From NCBI GenBank assembly GCA_012839765.1, contig DUMW01000068.1, positions 1 through 64,000 of the forward strand: DNA of 64,000 bases. Direction: 5' to 3'. Both the position numbers and the translations under genes were made by a program. Shown here piece after piece: positions 41,101 through 48,732 of the stretch (its first letter is position 1; every line of letters starts with the position of its first letter). The notes under the pieces were generated by a model. It did not search any database. It saw only the letters and a program-made list of their open reading frames with translations, and was not told the origin of the DNA. This DNA is from Bacillota bacterium (GTDB lineage: Bacteria; Bacillota; Limnochordia; DUMW01).

Positions 41101-42543
41101 TTATTGCGCAGCCACAGCGTCCCAGTCTTCTTCGGGCAGATTTAGCTCCCAATCGGCGCCTAACCGCAAACGGTAAGCCATGGCCTTTTCCACGGTCTTT
41201 TTGGTCACTGGATAAGTCAACCACCAAACCGGCTTATTCCAAGCCATATATCGGGCCTGCACCACCCATGGAAAAACAGCATCCAAAGTGAGCCCATCGC
41301 CGTGACGTGCAGTCTCCACCCCCGAAGGTACATTAACCACCAGATACTTACCCGCGTCTCGGCACAACCTTTTGATCGCCGTAAGGAGCTTGTCAACACC
41401 TACACTGATGGGATAGGCAGTCTTCCCACCAACGGATATCCCCGGGGCGGCGTGGGCGTAATCAATATGACGATAATCCGCCCGATCAACGAAGATACCG
41501 CCAAGATCCGGATAGCGCTCGATAGCCAGCTGGACCTGACGCAGTACAAAGGCTCCAAAGCCATACGCGGGGTCTGGGTTCATCAGGTAGGTGTGTTCCC
41601 TGGGATTCCCTTCCACCCACCAAGTCTTGATTGGTGAGCCCTTTTCATCACAGGCAATGGAGTCACTGAGGTGCTCCTCGGCATACTGCCACTGACACTC
41701 CGTTGCGTTAAAATACAGGAATGGCGTTATCCCCTCCTGACGGCACCAGCCCATGACTCCCCTCAGCTGTTCAACTGAGGTTTCTCGTCCGTAGATATCC
41801 CGCCACACTTCTTCCTGGGTCTGGTAAACCCCGTACTTGGGGAAATAGCAGTGAATCTGATAGAACCTCACCCTTTGTGGCCCAAGCAGATGACGCTTCT
41901 CGGCTACACTCGCCATCAATCCGGTATTGTCTTCGGCGCCGGCATACCACCAGTTTCCCTCCGAAAGGTCTACTCCTCCCACCGCACCATACCAGTGGGG
42001 AAAGCCCTCTGCGTGGCTGCGAAATGCTGCGTCAAAGGAACTACCTTCCGAAAAGCCGAACCGCATCCTGAAAGGCTTGTCCAGGTGCCCAATATGCTTA
42101 CCGACCAACAGCAATCCTTCCTGATCCTTCCGCAGCGCAACCGGGTGGTGGACCAGACAGTCCCAATAGAAGCCCACCACAGTGTCCTCACCGCCGAGGC
42201 CCACAAAGGGCACCCCCAGTCCTCCTGTCCCACCCCCGGCACCATACCCAACGGACTCAAGCTTTCTATCGCCGGGCAGCACCGCATGCTGTACACCTTC
42301 CAGCAACAAATACAACTGGATCTCCTCTGCGCCATTCGTCCCAAGCTCGATATGGAGTGGCCACTGCTGATCAGGGGATGGGGTGATCCGAAGCCGCACG
42401 CCCTGAGTTTCACCGGTCAAAACACCATCAGTATTGTCAAGCGTAGGATACGTCGGGTTACTGTCCCCGCGGACAATCCCAATCTTCATCTTCCAGGGAA
42501 GCTCGAAAGCGGCCTCTACGGTACAATCATTAATCATCAACAT
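41101..42543 (-). CDS. TIM-barrel glycoside hydrolase-like protein
   Basis: A 480-residue protein without signal peptide. Residues about 1-200 look like a beta-sandwich domain; from about 205 to 460 a TIM barrel is suggested by alternating strands such as RVRFYQIHCYF, ITPFLYFNATE, DLGGIFVDRADYRHIDY and KYLVVNVPSG. The Asp in IFVDRADY is a candidate catalytic residue, as in clan GH-D-like and related alpha-galactosidase-type barrels. I cannot assign a CAZy family. A similar layout occurs in the exported protein at 48733-50718. It may hydrolyse an imported oligosaccharide. GAGAGG lies ten bases before the ATG. A long hairpin separates it from the gene upstream. Confidence 0.6.
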   Translation of the reverse strand: MLMINDCTVEAAFELPWKMKIGIVRGDSNPTYPTLDNTDGVLTGETQGVRLRITPSPDQQWPLHIELGTNGAEEIQLYLLLEGVQHAVLPGDRKLESVGYGAGGGTGGLGVPFVGLGGEDTVVGFYWDCLVHHPVALRKDQEGLLLVGKHIGHLDKPFRMRFGFSEGSSFDAAFRSHAEGFPHWYGAVGGVDLSEGNWWYAGAEDNTGLMASVAEKRHLLGPQRVRFYQIHCYFPKYGVYQTQEEVWRDIYGRETSVEQLRGVMGWCRQEGITPFLYFNATECQWQYAEEHLSDSIACDEKGSPIKTWWVEGNPREHTYLMNPDPAYGFGAFVLRQVQLAIERYPDLGGIFVDRADYRHIDYAHAAPGISVGGKTAYPISVGVDKLLTAIKRLCRDAGKYLVVNVPSGVETARHGDGLTLDAVFPWVVQARYMAWNKPVWWLTYPVTKKTVEKAMAYRLRLGADWELNLPEEDWDAVAAQ

Positions 42544-42633
42544 AATGCGTTATCCTCTCTATCAATCGCTAAATAAAACCGGCGCGCCCTAATCGCGTCG
42601 GTTTGAAGAACGCTGAGATACGAAAAGATGACA

Positions 42634-42709
42634 AGACTGCCTACCGGCAAGGAAACTGGGAGACTCTGCATTCAGACTCCCAACCAGTGGCTACCTCCCG
42701 GTAGGCGGT
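42634..42709 (-). promoter_or_regulatory. Long bipartite stem-loop between two island genes
   Basis: Outer arms of 13 bp (GACTGCCTACCGG, 42634-42646, with CCGGTAGGCGGTC, 42697-42709; one mismatch) enclose a second hairpin (GGGAG...TCTG with CAGA...CTCCC, 42657-42680). No T tract follows. It could act as an mRNA processing or attenuation structure that sets different levels of the binding protein and the downstream hydrolase. Confidence 0.5.
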
Positions 42710-42769
42710 CTCTTCTCCACTACACTATATGAGATTCTAGAACACTAACATAGTCTCCGTAAAGCCAGT

Positions 42770-43993
42770 CTACTCTCCCCGTAGGATAGCATCGATCTGC
42801 GGTTTTACCGCTTCTACGGCACTGGCCACGGTGATCTCACCCCAGAACACCCGCTTGAACTCTTGCTCCAAGATCGGGCCAATAAGACCCATCGGGGCAC
42901 TGCTGGTCAAGGTCGTCGATTCTTCCAGGATGAGATGAATCGGCCACTCGGGCGTCATGTAGTCCATGATCGTACTAATGCTAACAGGCAAAGCTCCGTC
43001 GTACTCTTCCGCCAAGATCCGCTGGGCTACAGGCCCAGCCATGAACTCAATCAGTTTCCAAGCCTCGTCCTTATTCCGGCTGGTGGCCGGTATCCAGAGG
43101 ACTTCCATTGCCGCCCGGATATACCGCCCATTGGGTCCCCGCGGGCTGGCCATCAGCCTGATGTCATAATCGAACTTGGGCGGTTGCAGCGTGGGCGGGG
43201 CCGCTTCACCGGCAATGGCGACGTTACCTGCGGAAATATTTAGCAGGTTCTGTCCTTGGGGCGGAAACAGGCGAGGGGCAACCCCTTGCATGACACTAAG
43301 GTCCACATAGAACTGCATTCCCTCGAGCGCCCCTGGCCGGTGCATCGTAAACTCCGTAGGATGGGTGTAATCGTTGAACATGGAGCCACCAAAGGAAGCC
43401 AAGATCGGTTCCCAGGTTCACGTAGCGATCCCATAGTTATTCACCGCCCAAACATCCGGCACTCCGTCCCCTGTCCTGTCAATGGTTAACTTGGTACCGT
43501 GGCTGACAATGTCGTCCCAAGAAAAATCGAGATCGGGATATGGCACCGCAGCTTCCTGGAAGAGATCTGCGTTGAAAACCCAAGCGCGGGGAATGACATA
43601 AAACCCGATCCCGTACAGTTTCCCTTGATAGGAAATATCATTGACCGCCAGCGGCACGTGGGCCGACAAATCAAACGCATAGTCATCCAAAGGAGCAACA
43701 ATGCCGTCGAGGATGAAACCCCGATATTCCGGGACGGGCGAAGCCATAACGTCTGGAGCTGTGCCTCCCATCAGGCGGATCATGAATTGCTCATACCACA
43801 ACCCCGACAACGGTTCGTAAACTACCTCAATCTCAGGGCATTCCTCCCGGAACGCGTCCAGGATCTTCGTATAAAGCTGGTTCAACTTGTAGTCGTCCCG
43901 TGCACTGAAAACGATCTTAGCGTCTACACTGCCTAGGGCGAAACTAAGGGTCACAAACAGGACCAAAAGACTAAACACTTGTCTTGACCCCAT
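42770..43993 (-). pseudogene. ABC sugar-binding protein gene interrupted by an in-frame TGA
   Basis: Read through, this is a normal 407-codon family 1 binding protein: signal peptide (1-25, ends GSVDA, no lipobox), KIVFSARDDYKLNQLY, TAPDVMASPVPEYRG, GIGFYVIPRAWVFNADLF, and a typical C-terminus. Codon 192 is TGA (43418-43420), between NNYGIAT and TWEPILASFGG, and the frame continues unchanged after it. The two halves cannot easily be made separately: the second half would need to start at an internal TTG (43402) without a ribosome binding site. One base change, most simply from TGG (Trp) or CGA (Arg), explains it. A sequencing error or read-through cannot be excluded. It is the binding protein of the island operon. 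Confidence 0.85.
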
Positions 43994-44046
43994 CTTGTTC
44001 CCTCCTAGGACTATACCTTTTCTTCGTGAGACTATCCTTCAGTTCG

Positions 44047-44754
44047 CTACCGTCTTTCCAGATAATCCCTCACGACACTGGAAATCTTGACTTCATCCAC
44101 AAGGCCATCGATATACCTGTTGTTACCGCTTAAGGCAGAACGACCAATGAACATCGTCGTTCCCGGGGCAATGGGATCGATGGCTGCAGGCTTAGCCAGC
44201 GAATCGTACTCGGAGACTTCCACGCCGTTGATATACAAGCGTACGGCTGGTTCCGCCTCCTTTTTTGAATAGGTTACGGCCACGTGGGTCCAGGTGTTTA
44301 AGGGAATCACATCCTTACTCGTGGAAATCATGGAGTTGCCGTTCACATGGACTTGTGTAGCCAGTTTCCCGCTTTCTTCAACGCGTAGGTTGATGGCACC
44401 CGCTTCAAAGATCCGATCCCAAGGCTTGTAACTGAACATGTGCACCCAAGCTTCAATGGTAAATTCCTCTGCCATGGCAGCAAAGTCATCGCTATACGGA
44501 ATACTGACAATACTAGCTTCGGTAATGCGAAGGGCGTAACCGTTTTTCCCCTCTTCCCACTCGGTATTCGCCACCGACCCATGGTTGTCATTTCCCGACG
44601 AATCCAGCAAGACATCACCACTACCCTCATCGGCTAGCCAGATGGCAATGTACCCGGCGATTTCATCATTTTCTTCGGCAATCTGAACACAGCCAAACCC
44701 AGCGATCAGCATAATCAGAGTCAGAGCGATTCCAAGAACTCGTCCACGTAGCAT
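44047..44754 (-). CDS. Exported LamG-type (concanavalin A-like) protein
   Basis: A 235-residue exported protein. Residues 1-22 are a signal peptide; a cysteine follows (AGFGC-VQ), which resembles a lipobox but lacks the usual aliphatic residue at -3. Residues 35-228 form one LamG/jelly-roll lectin-like domain (DSSGNDNHGSV, FTIEAWVHMFS, TWTHVAVTYSK, VRLYINGVEV, YIDGLVDEVKI). Such domains bind glycans and are often attached to hydrolases; here the domain stands alone. It lies 30 bases after the 44785 gene and 53 before the interrupted binding protein gene, so it belongs to the island operon. Confidence 0.8.
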   Translation of the reverse strand: MLRGRVLGIALTLIMLIAGFGCVQIAEENDEIAGYIAIWLADEGSGDVLLDSSGNDNHGSVANTEWEEGKNGYALRITEASIVSIPYSDDFAAMAEEFTIEAWVHMFSYKPWDRIFEAGAINLRVEESGKLATQVHVNGNSMISTSKDVIPLNTWTHVAVTYSKKEAEPAVRLYINGVEVSEYDSLAKPAAIDPIAPGTTMFIGRSALSGNNRYIDGLVDEVKISSVVRDYLERR

Positions 44755-44784
44755 TTGGTCATTCTCTTTTCTTTCACGGAATCA

Positions 44785-46509
44785 TTAGTTTAGAGGAATC
44801 CGGTAAATTCGCACATCGTAAGGCCCAAAGCTATCCACCAAAGAACCGTTCACCAACCGTACGCTTCTTCCTTCATGGACGATTTCTGCCTCCACATCAT
44901 CAGGTACAATCATCTCTATTTCCATCCTCACCTCCTTTTCCGTGGTGTTGACCACAAACACCCAGAGATTCCCTGCATACTCGGTTGTGATATAATGGAG
45001 CCCATTTTCCAAGACGACCGGGTTATCCAGTCCAATGGAAAGGATCACCGGGGACAGTTCCTGTAGCTCCTTGGTGAGCTTTACCAATTCCCGCCAGAGG
45101 ACCGGGTTAGTATCTTGCAGCCGCCCCCCCTCTTCTTCCGATGAGTAGGCAAAGAAGTAAATCCCTTTGGCTCCGTGAGTAACGGCCAGATAGGTCATGG
45201 CACGCAATTCCTCAGGAGTCGGCCCTCTCCTGGGCACATTCACATTGCGGTGCGTCTGGATGATCGCCCAGACAGGTTTCTGGTCCTCCACTACCCTGCG
45301 GGCCTGCATAATACCTTCGGCAATCACCGTGATGGGACGATCGGGTATCGGGTAGATATCTAGCGCCATGATATCGCAGGCAGGGGCATAGGCCGCATAC
45401 AGGTCCGGGACATTATGAACGATGTATGTAGGATGGTACGGATCTAGCTGCTTGATGGTATCGTTCAGACGCTGGGCATCCTCAGGCTTAATCCCGTAAA
45501 CCTGTGGTTCGTCAGCCACATACCAAGTCAGTAACGCGGGATGATCCCTAAACTCCAGTACGGTCTCTTCCAAGTGGGTAAGATGTCCTCGCCGCGCTGC
45601 ATAATCATCGTGCACCAGGACTTTGATTCCGGCTTCCTCTGCAGCATCGAGGACTGCCTTTACCAATTGCCGATCCTGGTTGTACTTGCTAATATCGGTA
45701 ACATTAAACCCATAGCTGACCATCTCCCGACTGGCTGGCATCCGATAAAGTCCAATGGGAAAAACGGGTTCCCCGTCAATCAAAAGGGCATTGTCCTCAC
45801 TGAAGCTCACCACAGAACCTTGACCGGAAAAACTGGAACCTGGCTCAGGCTCACTCTCTTGGGTATCGTCATCTAAGCTGTATACGGCCACATTGCGGAA
45901 GTAGGTGGTGCAATGGTCCACAACCCGCACGCCGACCATGCCCTCACCAAAGCTTCCATCCCACTCGTCAACCAGTAATCTGTCGTTTACATAACACTTA
46001 ATTGATCCACCCTGGACCTCCACCCGTACCCGGTGCCATGCGTCCACATCAAGGCGAGGCGCCGCTGGATACATCACGGAGCTCAGCTTGCGCCAGTCTG
46101 GATCGACCTTGTGCAGTTCAACCCCCCAGGGGCTCACGCTGAAGACATATCCCACACCATAGATGGGGTGGTACGTTCCCGGCGGAGAGAACCTTACAAG
46201 GAAAGCCGCATACTGCCTTACGGCATCCTTCTCAAACTTGAACTCCGCCTCCAAAACATAGTCTTTCCATTGAGAACTGCCGGTAACGGCCACAGCACCA
46301 GCACCGCTGGTAGCACGTCCGATCAACACCTGATCTTCGATGCTCCACTCGGCAGCTGTCTCATAAATGTTCGTAATCCAGGTCGACTGTTGGTCAATAT
46401 CCTGAGGGTAACCACTGAAATCATCATAGAAAAGTACCCCAGCAGAACCAACACTTGTGCAGCAAAGCACCACAATTAACAATAGCATCAGGCGAAATCC
46501 TTTCAGCAT
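44785..46509 (-). CDS. Exported two-domain glycoside hydrolase-like protein
   Basis: A 574-residue exported protein. Signal peptide 1-22. Residues 23-215 are a DUF1080/LamG-like beta-sandwich (FYDDFSGYPQD, DAWHRVRVEVQGGSIKCYVN). From about 240 to 490 there is a TIM-barrel hydrolase domain: FPIGLYRMP, YGFNVTDISKY, IKVLVHDDYAARRG, LLTWYVADEPQVYG, DIMALDIYPIPD, AKGIYFFAYSS. The Glu of VADEP is the likely acid/base, as in GH2/GH5/GH39-like (clan GH-A) enzymes. The C-terminal 80 residues form a small beta domain. I cannot name a CAZy family. ATG 46509 is ten bases after GGGAGG. A broken paralogue lies immediately upstream. Confidence 0.7.
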   Translation of the reverse strand: MLKGFRLMLLLIVVLCCTSVGSAGVLFYDDFSGYPQDIDQQSTWITNIYETAAEWSIEDQVLIGRATSGAGAVAVTGSSQWKDYVLEAEFKFEKDAVRQYAAFLVRFSPPGTYHPIYGVGYVFSVSPWGVELHKVDPDWRKLSSVMYPAAPRLDVDAWHRVRVEVQGGSIKCYVNDRLLVDEWDGSFGEGMVGVRVVDHCTTYFRNVAVYSLDDDTQESEPEPGSSFSGQGSVVSFSEDNALLIDGEPVFPIGLYRMPASREMVSYGFNVTDISKYNQDRQLVKAVLDAAEEAGIKVLVHDDYAARRGHLTHLEETVLEFRDHPALLTWYVADEPQVYGIKPEDAQRLNDTIKQLDPYHPTYIVHNVPDLYAAYAPACDIMALDIYPIPDRPITVIAEGIMQARRVVEDQKPVWAIIQTHRNVNVPRRGPTPEELRAMTYLAVTHGAKGIYFFAYSSEEEGGRLQDTNPVLWRELVKLTKELQELSPVILSIGLDNPVVLENGLHYITTEYAGNLWVFVVNTTEKEVRMEIEMIVPDDVEAEIVHEGRSVRLVNGSLVDSFGPYDVRIYRIPLN

Positions 46510-46642
46510 CACAACCGTTCCTCCCTATTCCTTTCAGTAATAGAACCTGCACCCACCAACTTACGGTGAGACGGGCCTCTTTTCCCTCCCACCGCAAGTA
46601 GTCGGATTCCTCAGAAAACATTAGTCAGGAAACTTTTTTCTA

Positions 46643-46669
46643 TACTTCAGACTAAGACAGTCTGAAGTA
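46643..46669. promoter_or_regulatory. Perfect 11-bp dyad upstream of the 44785 gene
   Basis: TACTTCAGACT (46643-46653) and AGTCTGAAGTA (46659-46669) are perfect complements around the loop AAGAC, about 135 bases before the start at 46509. No T tract follows on the coding strand. It may be an operator, or an mRNA structure between the pseudogene and the intact gene. Confidence 0.45.
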
Positions 46670-46750
46670 CGCTATAGTCTCCCTTTTTTACTAAAATCTG
46701 TCTATTGATCCTGTTTCGGAAGACTCCCGCAACGACGCCTTTATTGAATC

Positions 46751-47692
46751 TCAGCCAATCTTGTATATATGCACATCGTGTGGTTCAAAAGTGTCTACGA
46801 ATACCTGATCCTCGACAACAACGCGATCTTCATCCACTACCGTCAGGGTATCCACCTCCTCAGCGATCCGGAACCTAGCTTGAAAGGTCTTATCCCAGGG
46901 ATTCACCGTGAACAGTAGCTTCTCTCCATCCAGCTCTCTTAGAACGTACCGCAAGGACCAAACGGTGGGACTGGTAAGATACACTGTTTGTTCTGGCTCC
47001 GAGGCCAGGAAAGCAGACCCGTACTTCTTCAGTTCTCCAGCTAGGCGCAAGACTTCAGCCCAGACTTCCGGGTTAGTGTCCTCCACTCGCCCCCCTTCCT
47101 CTTCACTCTCCTAGGCAAAAAAGAAAATACCTTTGGCGCCACTGCAGAGCGCCAGATAGGTCATGGCGCGCACTTCCCGGGCCGTCGGTCCGCGTCGCGG
47201 CACGTAGATGTTCTGATGCATCTGAATAACCGCCCACACCGGCTTTTCGTCCTTGACGACGGTCCTCGCTTCCTTGATACCTTCGGCAATCACACAGATC
47301 GGCTGGTAACCTATGGGATAGATGTCTACCATCATCACATCACAGGCCGGCGCATAGGCCCGGTACAGATTCGGCACACTGTGAACGATGACCACAGGGT
47401 GAGACGGATCATCCTGCCTAAATCTCTCGTTCAGCCGCAGGGCAGCATCGGGAGTGATCCCGTAGTGCTGTGGTTCATCGGCCAAGTACCAGCCGAGTAA
47501 AGCAGGGTCTGCCCTAAACTCCGCAATGGTACCGCCTAGATGGTCAACAAAACCGTTGCGCGCCGCATAGTCGTCAAATAGTAGGATCTTCATCCCGCTA
47601 GACGCAGCTGCCTCAAGCCGGTTCTTTGCCCGTTCCCGGTCTGCACCGTACTTGGAAAATTCCGTAACATTGAAACCGTACCCTATCTGACA
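46751..47692 (-). pseudogene. Truncated and nonsense-interrupted paralogue of the 44785 glycosidase-like gene
   Basis: Corresponds to the TIM-barrel and C-terminal parts of the intact neighbour (IGYGFNVTEFSKYGADRE, MKILLFDDYAARNG, LLGWYLADEPQHYG, then DTNPEVWAEVLRL and a matching end). Two defects are visible. A TAG at 47111-47113 replaces the Tyr of FFAYSSEEEGG in the intact copy (here FFA, stop, ESEEEGG), and the same frame goes on after it. The signal peptide, beta-sandwich domain and start of the barrel are missing: similarity begins right at the stop codon of the LacI gene at 47694, so a deletion probably joined the LacI gene end to the middle of this gene. Confidence 0.85.
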
Positions 47693-47693
47693 C

Positions 47694-48704
47694 TCAAGTC
47701 CTAGGTGGACTGGTGGATTCCCGAACCACCAAATGTACAGGACAAATGGTGATGGTACCAGAGGAACCCTCCATCTCTAGCTTGTCGATAAGCCGTCTTA
47801 CCGCGTATCTTCCCAGTTCCACTTTGTTCACCGCGACCGTCGTAAGCCGGGGCGTCAGAAAAGACGCCACAAGCAGGTCGTCGAAACCGATTACCGACAG
47901 GTCTTCGGGCACAGACAACCCCGCATCATGGATCGCCCGGATCACACCGATGGCCACGGTGTCACAGGCAGCCACGATCCCTGTAAAGTCCTTTCGCCCC
48001 AGCACACCACGAAAGACTTCATACGCCCTAGCCATGGAAAAGGGCGCTTCCACGACGGAGTCGTCACCAAACTCTAACCCTGCACTGAGCACCGCCTGCT
48101 CAAAACTCTCGGCCCTTTCATCCCTAGGACCTACATAAATCAGCCTCTTATGTCCCAGGGATACCAGATGACAAACCGCCTGTCGCATACCGTCCCGTTT
48201 ATCTGCGATTACCGCATCCAGGCCTTTGTAGGTAAACTCCACCAGCACCACCGGAATCTCCCAATCGATGACCTGGGTAAGGATCTTATCATTATAGGGG
48301 GAACACCCCACAAAGATTAATCCAGTACACGCTTCTGGGCTCAAAAGGTTTAGTAGCCAGGGATCATTGGCAAACTCGTCGATCTGTCGGCTAAACGCCA
48401 AGAGCTGCTGTTGATTCTTCAATTCCATGTGAATCCCATCAAGGATCGGCGCGAAGAACTCATGGGAGAACCTTAAGGCCCCGCTACTTACAATCACCCC
48501 AATCCCGCGCAGCATACCTCCGGCAAAGGGCTCATTGCCCCGCAAGGATTGGGCCGCCAGGTTGGGGACATAACCCAACTTGCGCATTGCAGCTAGGACC
48601 CGCTCCCGCTTCTCCGGGCTGACGTATGCACTCTTCGAGAGCACTCTCGACACCGTCGCCGGGGACACCTTTGCTTCTCTGGCCACGTCTTTCACAGTAA
48701 CCAT
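47694..48704 (-). CDS. LacI-family transcriptional regulator
   Basis: A 336-residue repressor of normal length. Helix-turn-helix and hinge: residues 3-60 (VKDVAREAKVSPATVSRVLS, RVLAAMRKLGYVPN). The effector domain ends with DLSVIGFDDLLVASFLTPRLTTV and VHLVVREST. It lies 28 bases after the 48733 gene inside the minus-strand run, so it would be cotranscribed with the island genes and probably controls them in a feedback loop (inference). Its stop codon sits directly at the edge of the truncated glycosidase pseudogene. The ATG follows AGGGGAAGTGG. Confidence 0.92.
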   Translation of the reverse strand: MVTVKDVAREAKVSPATVSRVLSKSAYVSPEKRERVLAAMRKLGYVPNLAAQSLRGNEPFAGGMLRGIGVIVSSGALRFSHEFFAPILDGIHMELKNQQQLLAFSRQIDEFANDPWLLNLLSPEACTGLIFVGCSPYNDKILTQVIDWEIPVVLVEFTYKGLDAVIADKRDGMRQAVCHLVSLGHKRLIYVGPRDERAESFEQAVLSAGLEFGDDSVVEAPFSMARAYEVFRGVLGRKDFTGIVAACDTVAIGVIRAIHDAGLSVPEDLSVIGFDDLLVASFLTPRLTTVAVNKVELGRYAVRRLIDKLEMEGSSGTITICPVHLVVRESTSPPRT

Positions 48705-48732
48705 TGAACCACTTCCCCTTCTTACAACCTAT

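Noticed and set aside
43402-43404. Two separate genes in place of the interrupted binding protein
   Set aside because: The second half starts at a TTG without ribosome binding site and lacks a signal peptide, while both halves join in one frame into a complete family member.
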